Of a DNA stretch of 64,000 bases, positions 22,265-32,959 are shown piece by piece (within the stretch, counting starts at the first letter, position 1; each line of letters starts with the position of its first letter). Made by a program: the position numbers and the translations under genes. The notes below the pieces were generated by a model. It had not been told where the DNA came from. It saw only the letters and a program-made list of their open reading frames with translations, and did not search any database. The DNA is from Symsagittifera roscoffensis (taxonomy: Eukaryota > Xenacoelomorpha > Acoela > Convolutidae), in NCBI RefSeq assembly GCF_963678635.1, contig NC_087063.1:36804540-36868539 (forward strand). Reading direction: 5' to 3'.

Positions 22265-23398
22265 TTACAATTTTTCAAAATTAGGGAAACTAGAAAGGTG
22301 AGAAAATTTACGAAGAGAAGAAAAATAATTTTGCTTATTAGGTAAATGTCGTAAAATTTAAATAGTTGTTGAAAAATTGTACCTGAGGAGGACGTCAAGG
22401 GTTTTTGAGAAGGTACAGTAGGCTTTTATGCGGAAATGGATAACTACAAAGAAGCTGCAAAAAATTATGACAAGGAGAAATGCTATTTCTAAAGTATCTA
22501 AGATGAAAAAAATACAAAGTTAGAAAAATATTTCAAAATCTGAAACATTTATTTTAAAATATTGAACTGGTCGAGAAAGAAGCACTTGAGAAAGGATTTG
22601 GTTTGTCAAAACATTTTTTATTTTTTCGAGTTGAAAATGAGTGTGGTCAAAGTTTTTTTATTGGTTTTTGACAAGTGGGTTGGATAAAGGCAATTTTTGG
22701 TAAAGAAAAGTCTGGAGGTCTAGGAATGAGCTTCCTAGTTTTGGTTTTATTTATTAGATGGTTAGGGGATTTATTAATTGTTTTTTATGTTAGGGGTTTT
22801 GTGAAGTTGAATCGACTTTAGGCTAAGTCATCATGTCGGGTTTTGTCTTTAGGCTTATTCATTATTTTTCCTAGGGGGAAAAGAGTTTTATAAAATGAGG
22901 CGATACTGTTGATTTTTGTACATGATGATAGATGAGGGTTGCAACTTCTATATTATGTTCATTTAAATTGTCAAATACGAGCGTATTTTTGACCTGTATG
23001 TATTTTAGTTACAGCTTCATATCTATTTGAAATTGCAATTTGTCAGCTAGTGAAGTGGTGTCAAAGTGGGGGTGATGTTTCGAAATGATTTTGATTGGTT
23101 AAAGTTGAACTCGTTTGTTCAATTAATAAAGAAAATGATATAATTCAAATTGATCTGAGTTTCATGATTGTATCTTTAATTGATCAGAGGGGGTTTTCTG
23201 AAGTTCAACTTTCTTCAATATTTTAGATTGAGGACTGAAAGTTTTATAGTTTTTTCGTGGTTGACCTCGGAGTCGAGATGATTTACGTTGTTGTGATTTT
23301 TTTGTGGTTTCTTGTGGTAAAATTTTTTCTTCTAATTCGCGATTAAGACTTTGTTTTTGAGGTATTTTTTTTTATTGATCACTGTACTTTCTTGTTGA
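22265..23398 (-). pseudogene. Pol tail to env-like junction, decayed
   Basis: Near 23260-23300 the minus strand reads a basic patch with SRLRGQPRKNY, typical of the far C-terminus of integrase. At about 22245-22392 one frame is open for ~50 codons with a strongly hydrophobic run (IIFLLFVNFLTFLVSLIL) followed by KNCKC. It looks like a membrane anchor with a short cytoplasmic tail and overlaps the signal-like start of the next ORF in another frame. What lies between is broken. Confidence 0.4.
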
Positions 23399-24425
23399 GT
23401 GGTTTTAGTTATTTGTTTTTTTTTGTTTTTAGTAAAATTGATGAATGATTTAAATGTTGGTTTGTTTGTTGGTCATTTTTATCTGCGTATTATTTTGGGT
23501 AAACACAAAAAATTTTCTATCTTGTACTATTTCTTTTTTGTTAGAACCAATAAGTTTATATGTAACGTCAGTGGGTTTTTCAATTTTTTGATATGGTATT
23601 TTTCGGCTAGGTTGCAATTTTTTATATATTTCTCTTTGTGTTACAAAATTTGGGATTAAAACATTGCTCAATGGTGGCCTGTGTGAAACGTGAATTTATT
23701 GGTGATTGAAAGTTTTGTCTTTGTAATAGCTTTTTGGCTTTTTTTTGATAAACTTCATTGTGTTTTTATTTCGGTTTACAATCTATTCTGTATGTGTTCC
23801 ATAGGCTAATTTTAGGGTTTGTGGATGATGAAAATTATCTTCATTGTGTCTATGTAATGCTAAATTACAACAAATTGAATCTTTAGAAGCTTGGTAATAA
23901 CTTTGTTCGTTCTTTGAGGAGTTTTCCTTGATTATTGAATTCCGCGGTTTTTGATTGAAAACCGTTTTATATGGTGATAGTCTTAGAATTGTTGTAATTT
24001 GTGAATTATAAGCTAGTGGAAATAGTTTAACGTCAGTTGAACAGTTGTTGTATATACTATTGTTTCCATTTATGATACATCAAAGATAATCCTGTAGGGA
24101 GCGGTTCATACCTGCGACTAAACCATTAGTCCATACGGCATGGTTGTTCGAAATTTATGCTTATTATTATAAAGATGGCATAGTGTGATGATTTCATTAT
24201 TTATGAGTTCAGTGCCATTGTCTGTAACAAGGGTTTTGGTAATCCAAATTTGGCTATCCAACGTTCGTAGAGTGTTGTGTATGCAAAATAAGCATTACAA
24301 TGGGGTACAGGGTTGAGTGCTACGAAGTGGGTAAATGCATCAACTATTACCATTTTGTATGAATTTCCTTCTGAGGAGGGCAATATAGAGTATTTTGTGT
24401 CGAATGATAATCTGTGGTTAAAATA
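23399..24425 (-). pseudogene. pol: Integrase core and C-terminal domain, part alpha
   Basis: Minus strand from 24383: VIVDAFTHFVALNPVP (first catalytic Asp), WIAKFGLPK, then a one-base frame change before TDNGTEL (second Asp, near 24221). The third catalytic region reads NGLVAGMNRSLQDYL near 24090-24125. Aligned with the usual NGxVExMN, the catalytic Glu is Ala (codon 24113-24115). Further on, 23450-23671 reads RKIPYQKIEKPTDVTYKL, the GPY/F-type C-terminal module in degenerate form. The neighbours (HHCC domain upstream, env-like ORF downstream) fit a Ty3-type element. Dead by frameshift and active-site loss. Confidence 0.85.
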
Positions 24426-25329
24426 TCAACTTTGTCCTTCATAGCCTTGTTTTTCTGCCAATTGTTTTTGATGTGGGTATGGTTTATTTAAATGACATGT
24501 TTTGTAATCGTTACATGACCTTTTTATCCAAATTGGTGCATTTGGAAAATAGAAATTTTGATTGAAGTTTGAAAAAACTTTTCCTGATCCTATATGTCGT
24601 TTGGTATTTATGGAATGTGAGATGTGAAAGGCTAGAAGTATCATACTCAAAGGTAGACAAGGTGATTTTGTTTCTGGTGTTTGATATTCCAAAAGGTTTT
24701 CATTCTCATTTTTTGTTGTGTTTTTGAATTTTCTGAATCATTTAGGGAGTGTTTTATTACCTTAAATTGTGATATCTGCTATTGTAGGTTTTGTTTAATA
24801 CTTATGCCAAGATTCAAGTTGTCTAATTACAGGGTCAAAGTTTTGGTAATTTTGTAATAATTCTAGTGTTTTTTTTTCCTGTAACTGGTAGAAAAATGTT
24901 TTGAGTTTCGATTTTTGAGAGAAGTAATTTATCTAAGGGGTCTTTTAAATAACATTTTTTTGTTTATAGTGTATTTCAAATTTAAATCTGAAGAACCTGT
25001 TAAATTTATACTTTCTGTTTAGTTTTTATTTTCTATTAAAGTGAATAGGTTTATCCTTTATAATTTTAGCTTAGGTGAGTTTTGGTGTGAGTTGTTTTTG
25101 ATCCATGATGAGTATGGTATTGGTTTAAATGTAGATTTTCCTAATAGAGCTAATTCGTAAAGTTTATTTTGGCAATCAAGTTATGAAAGAATTAAACCAT
25201 TATGTTTTCGGTTACAAGTCTGTGTGATGTAACGTCTTTTACAAGGAAAACTTTATATTTTCTGGTATTTATACGGTTGTTTTCCTTGTTAGTAGTCCAA
25301 GTGGTGTGTTTCGACTAAGTGTGTCTGGA
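24426..25329 (-). pseudogene. pol: Integrase HHCC domain and post-RNase H linker, part alpha
   Basis: 24426-24692 reads AFHISHSINTKRHIG, FYFPNAPIWIK and SCNDYKTCHLNKP. In D2 the same site is CNDCLTCHLNK, so the first zinc Cys of the pair is Tyr here. Upstream, 24751-25310 is the linker that normally follows RNase H, mostly broken. At 25325 it joins RT directly (…gtgtctgga/tattgatctaat…): the RT thumb, connection and RNase H are missing. Confidence 0.8.
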
Positions 25330-26030
25330 TATTGATCTAATATTCAAAAACATTTGGTGTTTTGTTTGTGATTGTATAAAAACATCGTCTATATATGTGA
25401 TAACATTCTTACTGAGAATGAGTGGTCGGAAAATTTTGAACATAAAGGCTGAAAAAGCAGCTCGTCCTATGAAATTTCCATCAAATTTTCTACTAACTTC
25501 GTTTTGTTGGTTTCCAATAACGAACTGAGGTAGGCGTTGTGATTTTTCATCTAATTGCATTTGATTAAAAGCGCTGTTCATGTCAGCTGTCGTATAATAT
25601 AGTCTAATTATTTTGATTAAAATTACCTGGATTGGTTCTATGGGCCAATTACATTTAGATTCATCAATTAGTGAATTGAAAAATCTTGCGTCTAAAACAA
25701 TTTTCAGTGATTCTGCTTCAGCGCGAACGGTTACAGGGTTCATGAAAGTGTGTCTTTTTGGTTGTACTTCTCTAATTACTGGTGAGATAATTTCATTTTG
25801 TTCCAGAATGTCTTATAATCTATTTAATTTGTCTTGTAAGCGAATTGGTACTTTACTTGCTTGCTAATTTTTAAAAACTGCATCAGGTTTATGAGGTAGG
25901 TGTGATGGTGAATTTATTTTTCCAACTTCAAAATTAGATGTAGCATAAGCCAGTAGGTATTTTAGTAACGGTTCTGCTAATTAATCAAACTTGTTGATTA
26001 ATTTGAGACTGTTGAAAATTGATCAATGTG
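25330..26030 (-). pseudogene. pol: Reverse transcriptase, part alpha
   Basis: Frame 25315-25743: VLDARFFNSLIDESKCNWPI, TTADMNSAFNQMQLDE (motif A), FVIGNQQNEVSRKF and IGRAAFSAFMFKIF (motif B region), ITYIDDVFIQSQTK (motif C). Palm residues are intact over 142 codons. The upstream finger region (25750-26020; INFQQSQINQQ) carries stops. The C-terminal third is deleted. Product would be inactive. Confidence 0.88.
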
Positions 26031-26299
26031 AGAAATTTTTGTTGTTCGCTTGTGTTATTCGAAGTTTGAAATGCTGGTTCAAAATAAGGTGTTTTTTTTT
26101 TGAAATAGTCTGTATTTCGTTTAAAGTAGTTTTTTTTAATTTCTAACTGATAGACGTTCATTAAGAATTGTCGATTGACAAATACATAATTAATTTAAAA
26201 TATTATTTACTCTAAATGCTCTTTCTTCGGTTGGTTAGACTGTTGCATTTATTTCGCAATATCCTAGAAGTCCTAGGAGTATTGTGATTTTTTTGGTGA
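26031..26299. other. RT-protease spacer, decayed
   Basis: Minus-strand traces of the segment that in D2 reads LGPLGYCKTNATVYP (see 57250-57510). Here broken by stops. Confidence 0.4.
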
Positions 26300-27240
26300 A
26301 TTTTTGTATACGTGTATTCTTTGTATGTTTAATGGATGAGGTTGTTGCTCTAAAAAACTTGTGGATTAGTTTAAATTCGAGGCCAGACATGTAGAGCTGT
26401 TGTTCATTTTGATGAACATTTAATTGATCAACTTGGTTTATAGAAAATTATTTAAATATCCTGATGATGGTTTCAAGTGTTTGCGTTGTTGATTCTAAAT
26501 AGGGTAAATTTTTGAGAAAAATGGGGTTTATTCAAAAAGTTTTTGAAAGAATGTTAGAGATGTATTAATTAGTTTTGTATACTTGTCTTTTATATGTAAC
26601 CTGCTATTTAAAAAGTTAATTATGGGAACATAATTTGTGATAACCGGTATTCAAACGATATTGTGTTTTACATCTGCGATATTGAACATTTTTTTAAAAG
26701 GTTTATTTAAAAGTTTATTTTGTTATCTTGTTCGGGTTGGTTTAGACTCAAATTAAAATATTTTTCATACATAGGTTGTATACGTGTATTCTTTGTATGT
26801 TTATTAGAGGAGGTTGTTGCTCTAAAAAACGTATGGATTGGTTTAAATTCGAGGCCAGACACGTATAGCTGTTGTTTATTTTGATGAACATTTTATTGAT
26901 CAAATTGGTTTATAGAAAACTTTATAAATATCCTGATGATGGTTTCAAGTGTTTGCGTTGTTGATTCTAAATAGGGTCGAATTTTGAGAAAAATGGGGTT
27001 ATTTATTAAGTTTTTGAAAGAATGTTAAAGATTTATTATTCATTTTTGTATACTTGTCTTTTACATGTAACTTGCTATTTAAACAATTAATGGTGGAAAT
27101 ACAATTTGTGATAACCGGTATTCTAACGATATTGTGTTTTATGTCTTCGATATGGAATATTTGTTTGAAAGATTTAATTAAAAGTTTCTTTTGTTATCTT
27201 GTTCGGGTTGGAACAAGGTGTATTTGGTTTTTTCCAATTT
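26300..27240. repeat. Two ~470-bp tandem copies in the protease-RT spacer
   Basis: gtatacgtgtattctttgtatgttta occurs at about 26308 and 26778, and the following ~400 bp repeat with ~8% divergence. The same doubling is found at 43898-44838 and in D1 (50990-51930). D2 (57420-57800) has a single copy. Confidence 0.8.
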
Positions 27241-27471
27241 TTGTAGGACTTGATCCTTGTGCTGTTGCTAATTTACTTGAACTTTTTGAAGTTGATTATA
27301 TTGGGTGTAGAGTTTAAATTTCATTCCCTGTCGGGAGGAATTTAATTTTTGATTCTGCTCATGAATCAATTAAGATATCAATTTCAAGGTCTAGTGATTG
27401 AAATTTTTTTCCTCTTTGGGCTTTCTAAGATTAGTAGTAGAATTGTCCAAATTTTTTTAGCGGGTTGTATT
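27241..27471 (-). pseudogene. pol: Aspartic protease remnant, part alpha
   Basis: Minus strand reads LEIDILIDS then TGA then AESK (27350-27375). In D1 and D2 this is LIDSGA, so the Gly of the active-site triad is a stop. Flanking sequence toward RT (ATAQGSSPTKIGKNQ) matches the D2 protease. The same stop is in the copy at 44957. Inactive. Confidence 0.75.
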
Positions 27472-28143
27472 TTATTTGTCGTATTTTGATATTTGATATA
27501 AATTATTCATACTTGAACTGTTTTGAATATTTTGTGGAGTGTTATCTGTGTGAATGTGACTATTGTTTGTCTTTTCGAGATTTAAAAAGCTTGCCCTGCT
27601 TTGATAATACTTCGAATCGATTAGTGTTTCGTATTGGTTTTCATATTTAATATTGATAAAAGCATATTTTCTGTTTCGCTTTAGTCGTCTGTGGTTTCGC
27701 AATGTATATGATTTAATTGTAAGTGTGAACCTTCTGTATTATCTGTCTGGTTGAGTTTCTTCTGTTGATTGTACTTGGTTAATTTGTCTGTGGTGTACTG
27801 GTGTAGTACTTCTGTAAATTTGGTGTGATTTTGTATGTTCAGAGTTAGATCTATGTGGTGACTGAGAGTAGTTTCGCTGTCTCCTTGCGTAATTGTTGCA
27901 TCGATTTCTGGAGTTATCACGGGATCCATTATTGTTATTGTTGTAATTTGGTCTATTCTTGGAGTAGTTTCTTGATCTGTTATTTGAATCATGTCGATTT
28001 CTTTTGTTTGAATAATTTCGATTTCGATTACATAATGAATTACTTGAACAATCACATGAACAGTCGAGAGAGAAGAATTTGAAAATGATTTGGTTTGTCA
28101 AAACATTTTTAATTTTTTCGAGTTGAAAATTGAGTGTGGTCAA
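27472..28143 (-). pseudogene. gag: Gag nucleocapsid-type C-terminus, part alpha
   Basis: Frame 27739-28143 is rich in Asn, Arg and Ser (RNRNYSNKRNRHDSNNRSRN, NNGSRDNSRNRCNNYARRQR), as in RNA-binding Gag tails. Next, 27472-27702 reads NHRRLKRNRKYAF and leads to the protease. The overlapping 124-codon frame rich in Ile/Thr is a shadow. The upstream end is cut at ~28086-28143 by fusion to the beta copy, so capsid and zinc knuckle are missing. Confidence 0.65.
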
Positions 28144-30481
28144 ATTTTTTTAAAATCTTTGACAAGTGGGTTGGATATGGGCAATTTTTAGTAAAGAAAA
28201 GTGTGGAGGTCTAGAAATGAACTTCCTAGTTTTGGTTTTATTTATTAGATGCTTAGGGGATTTGTTAGGTGTTTTTTATGTTAGGGGTTTTGTTAAGTTG
28301 AAGCGACTTTAGGCTAAGTTATCATGTCGGGTTTTGTCTTTAAGTTTATTCACTATTTTTCCTTGAGGGTAATGAGTTTTATAAGTTGAGACGATACTGT
28401 TGACTTTTGTATATGATGATAGGGGAGGGTTGTAACTTTTTTATGTTCAATTAAATTGTCAAATATGAGCGTATTTTTGACCTGTATGTATTTTAGTTAC
28501 AGTTTCATATCCATTTGAACTTTGCAATTTGTCGGCTTGTGAAGTGGTGTCAAAGTGGGGTGATGTTTCGTAATGATTTTGATTGGTTAAATTTGAACTC
28601 GTTTGTTCAATGAAAAAAGAAAATGATATACTTCAAATTGATCTGAGTTTAATGAATGTATCTTTAATTGATCAAAGGGGGGTTTCTGAATTTCATTTTT
28701 CTTCATTAGCTTAGGTTGTGGAATGAAATTTTTATAGTTTTTTCGTGGTTGACATCGGAGTCGAGATGATTTACGTTGTTGTGATTTTTCTTTTGTTTCT
28801 ACTGGTGTAATTTTTTCTTCTAATTCGCGATTAAGTCTTTGTTTTTGAGGTATTCGTTTTTGATTGTGTTTTTCAGTGTGTTTTTATTTCCGTTTACAAT
28901 CTATTCTGTATGTGTTCCATAGGTTAATTTTAGGGTTTGTGGATGATGAAAGTTATCTTCATTGTGTCTATGTAATGCTAAATTACAACAAATTGAGTCT
29001 TTAGTAGCTTGGTAAAAACCTTGTTCGTGCTTTGAGGAGTTTGCTGTGAACATTATTCGTTTCCGCGCTTTTTGATTGAAAACCGTTTTATATGGTGATA
29101 GTCTTAGAGTTGTTGTAATTTGTGAATTATAAAATGTGGAAATAGTTTTACGTCAGTTGAACAATTGTTGTTTTTACTATTATTTCCATTTATCATACAT
29201 CTAAGATATTCCTGTAGGGAACGGTTCATACCTGCGACTAAACCATTAGTCCATACGGCATGGGTGATCGGAGTTTATGTTTTTTGTTATAAAGATGGCA
29301 TAATGTGTTGATTTTGTAATTTATGAGTTCAGTGCCATTGTCTGTAACAAGGATTTTTGTAATCCAAATTTGGCTATCCAATGTTCGTAGAGTGTTGTGT
29401 ATGCAAATTAGGCATGGGGTACAGGGTTGAGTACTACGAAGTGGGTAAATGCATCAACTATTACCGTTTTGTATGAATTTCCTTCTGAGGAGGGCAAAAT
29501 AGAGTATTTTCTGTCGAATGGTAATATGTGGTTAAAATGTCAACTTTGTCCTTCTAAGCCTTGTTTTTCTGCCAATTGTTTTTGATGTGGGTATGGTTTA
29601 TTTAAATAAAAAGTCATGTAATCGTTACATGAAACTTTAATCCAAATTGGTGCATTTGGAAAGTAGAAATTTTGATTGACGTTTGAAAAAACTTTTTTTG
29701 AAACCCAAATGTCGTTTGGTTTTTATGGAATGTGAGATGTGAAGGGCTAGAAGTATCATACTCAATGGTAATGGTAAACAGGGTAATTTTGTTTCTGGTG
29801 TTTGATATTCCAAAAGGTTTTTATTCTCATTTAATGTTGTGTTTTTGAATTTTCTGAATCATTTAAGGAGTGTTTTATTACCTAAAATTGTGATATCTGC
29901 TATTGTAGGTTTTGTTTAATACTTAAGCCAAGATTCAAGTTGTCTAATTACAGGGTCAAAATTTTGGTAAATTTGTAATAATTCTAGTGTTTTTTTTGTA
30001 ACTGGTAGAAAAATGTTTTGAGTTCTGGTTTTTGAGAGAAATATTTTATCTAAGGGGTCTTTTAAATAACATTTTTTTTGTTTATAGTGTATTTCAAATT
30101 TAAATCTGAAGAACCTGTTAAATTTATACTTTCTGTTTAGTTTTTATTTTCTATTAAAGTGAATAGGTTTATCCTTTGTAATTTTAGATTAGGTGAGTTT
30201 TGGTGTGAGTTGTTTTTGATCAATGATGAGTATGGTATTGGTCTAAATGTAGATTTTCCTAATAGATCTAATTCGTAATGTTTATTTTGGCAATCAAGGT
30301 ATAATGGAAAGTGTTTCAAATTATTTCTTTTTGTGTTGTCAGGATCGGTTTTTTATTGCATATTTGCATTCCAATCATGGTAATGTAACGTCTTTTGCAA
30401 GGAAAAACTTTATATTTTCTGGTATTTCTACGGTTGTTTTCCTTGTTAGTAAGTCAAGTGGTGTGTTTCGACTAAGTGTGT
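28086..30481 (-). pseudogene. pol: Integrase and linker of the truncated beta copy
   Basis: Same order as alpha. Basic tail near 28740-28800; NGLV(A)GMNR near 29233 with the Glu-to-Ala change again; integrase core VIVDAFTHFV near 29450; and the HHCC region near 29600-29700, where the last zinc Cys has also changed (CNDYMTFYL). The linker at 30137-30319 reads HFPLYLDCQNKHYELDLLGK. More diverged from alpha (several percent) than alpha is from its duplicate. The left end is fused to alpha nucleocapsid at ~28086. Confidence 0.75.
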
Positions 30482-31180
30482 CTGGATTTTGATCTAATAT
30501 TCAAAGATTTTGTGTTTTGTTTGTGATTGTTTAAAAACAACGTCTAGATATGTGATAACATTCTTATTGATAAGGAGTGGTCGGAAAACTTTGCTCATAA
30601 AGGCTGAAAAAGCAGCTCGCCCTATGAAAATTCCATAGAAATTTCTACTAAGTTCGTTTTGTTGGTTTCCAATAACGAACTGAGGTAGGCGTTGTGATTG
30701 TTCATCTAATTGCATTTGATTATAAGCGCTGTTCATGTCAGCGGTCGTATAATATTGTCCAATTATTTTAGTTAAAATTACCTGGATTGCTTCTATGGGC
30801 CAATTACATTTAGATTCATCAATAAGTGAATTGAGAAGCTTGTGTCTGAAACAATTTTCAGTGATTCTGCCCTAGCGATAACGATTACAGGGTTCATGAA
30901 AGTGTGTCTCTTTGGTTGTACTTGTCTAATTACTCGTGACATAATTTCAAATTGATCCAGAATGTCTAGTAATCTATTTATTTTGTCTTGTAAGCGAATT
31001 GATACTTACTTGCTTGCTGCTTTTTAAAAACTGCATCAGGTTTAAGAGGTAGGTGTCATGATGAATTTAATTTTCCAACATCAAAATTAGATGTAACATA
31101 AGCCAGTGGGTATTTTAGTAATGGTTCTGCTAACTGATCAAACTCTTTTTGATTAATTTGAAACTGTTGAAAATTGATCA
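30482..31180 (-). pseudogene. pol: Reverse transcriptase of the beta copy
   Basis: Frame 30494-30736: MNSAYNQMQLDEQSQRLPQF, FVIGNQQNELSRNFYG, ITYLDVVFKQSQTK. Motif C is YLDV, so one catalytic Asp is lost. The N-terminal part (30780-31180; FDQLAEPLLKYPLAY, LPLKPDAVFKKQ) is broken by stops. The RT-to-linker deletion is the same as in alpha and P1. Confidence 0.85.
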
Positions 31181-31836
31181 ATGTGAGAAAATTTTGTTGT
31201 TTGCTTGTGTTTTTCGAAGTTTGAAATGCGGGTTCAAATTAAGGTGTTTTTTGAAAAACTCTGTATTTCGTTTAAAATAGTTTTTTATTTTTTTAACTGA
31301 TAGACGTTCATTAAGAATTGTCGATTGACAAATACATAATTATTGTAAAATATTATTTCTTCTAAATGCTCTTTCTTCGGTTGGATAGATTGTTGCATTT
31401 GTTTCGCAATATCTAGGAGTAATGTGATTTTTTGATGAATTGCTGTATACGTGTATTCTTTGTATGTTTAATGGATGAGGTTGATGCTCTAAAAAACTTG
31501 TGGATTGGTTTAAATTCGAGGCCAGACATGTATAGCTGTTGTTTTTTTGATGAGCAACTCATTGATGAACTTGGTTTATAGAAAATTTATAAAAATATAC
31601 TGATGATGGTTTCAGGTGTAAACAAAGTGCGAAACTCTATGGTAGTGTTTTTACAAAAATTTTGGGGCTGAAATCAAAATAGACCTGGAAAAAAGACAAA
31701 GTTGTAAAAATCAGGAATTGAAATGTTTTTATAGTAACGACTCGGGGGAACTAGAAGGGATGAGTATCATTTTTCCTGCTGTTAAGCTAGTCGTCACTGA
31801 AGTTAAGCGTCCTCTACTTTGAGACATTTTTGACGC
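31181..31836. other. Beta spacer to ~31617, then 219 bp of unrelated sequence
   Basis: 31181-31617 matches the first unit of the 470-bp spacer repeat. From 31618 (gtaaacaaagtgcgaaactc) to 31836 the sequence matches nothing else in the window except 49216-49434. It has no ORF and marks the unit boundary. Confidence 0.6.
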
Positions 31837-32959
31837 CTCGTGGCCTCTCTTCTCTATTTTGTTTGCCATGGTTCATTCTTACGTCCTGTAAGGGTCTGGC
31901 ATTTACTGGACCCATGGTGTTATTTAAGGGCAGTCTCTTAAGGTCGGCAAATCGTAATGCTGTTTTGGAGCTAAAGTTGATTGCGCTGATACCAGCCAGT
32001 CCACTCCCATCATCGAGTAAAGTCCGTTCACGGAGAGTTTTGCACCATATTCAACATCCTCATCGCATTGGATGCAAATTTTTTTGTTTGATCAGGTCTT
32101 ATTTATAAACTTCATCAGGTCTTGTTTATAAACGTGGCAGGGGGAAGGTATGGGTCTCGACCAAATCAAAGAACTTCTGTCAGGACGTCGTTCCTCCCCG
32201 CTGTTGGATTGATGGTCCCAATCTCCGTCGAGGATGAATGGTCCTCCTCACTGGTGCTTCGCTTAGTCGATCAAACATGTCTGACCTCTGCCTTTGTTCG
32301 CTCGAGCTCTGAGGCACCAGTGGCACTTATGGGACTGATCCTAGTCGTGTCTCCAGATTAGGAGGCACGAAGGCCAGAATTCATTGCCGGCACGTTCGTG
32401 GCTTCTTCCACTCTAAGTACTCCTATATTCGAAGAATTCGACCTGCAACTCATCTAATAGCTCCTGGAAGACACGAATCATCCAGCCTTGTCCTTCTATG
32501 CTGTCAAAATATATCCCATCAGTGGTGAATCTGGCCTGATCCATAGCTCTCAGCTCATTTTCTAAGTCCATCAAGATCATTCGTGCAGCATTGCGACTTG
32601 CCAGATTTGTTATTCCATCTGATGAGCCTTTCATTTTGCCATATTCCAATAGGCGATAGCGTCCTCGTGCTCACCGGTATGGTGCAAAAAGTCAGTACCG
32701 CGCTCTTCAACTTCTGCCATAGCGTAGTGAATAGGCATATCATCATCGACTCCCACTGCGCTTTTTCTTCGTCTGAGCTCCTGGAGACGTTGTTTGTGCC
32801 TATCCTGAGCGGCGGCTGCTGCATGTTCATTGCTGGCCTCCGCGTCGATTGGTTAAAACACGCTCGCATGTCCCTATCTGGAACTCCTGTGAAGTCGTTC
32901 TCAATCAAGTTGTTCTTCTGAATGTCAAATACGCGGCACACTTTCTTCATGGGCATCAT
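31837..32959 (-). pseudogene. X family, copy 5
   Basis: Starts near MMPMKKVCRVFDIQK (32959), includes the QGWMIRVFQELLDELQVEFF patch (32413-32500) and a diverged protease-like patch near 31980, then stops at 31837 (ctcgtggcctctcttctc) against the composite unit. A duplicated/altered stretch is visible at 32090-32120 (tcaggtcttatttataaac repeated). Product unrecognised. Confidence 0.45.

Larger units (their letters stand above)
19238..31836. repeat. 12.6-kb composite unit, copy 1 (pairs with 36837-49434)
   Basis: Offset is about 17,600 bp and stays within 17,598-17,601 across the whole length. The unit contains X start, env-like ORF, integrase, RT, protease and nucleocapsid remains (part alpha, to ~28143). 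A second truncated pol copy (part beta, ~28086-31617) and a 219-bp unique tail follow. Differences between the copies are rare single bases. The right end is sharp at …gacatttttgacgc (31836 and 49434). Confidence 0.92.
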
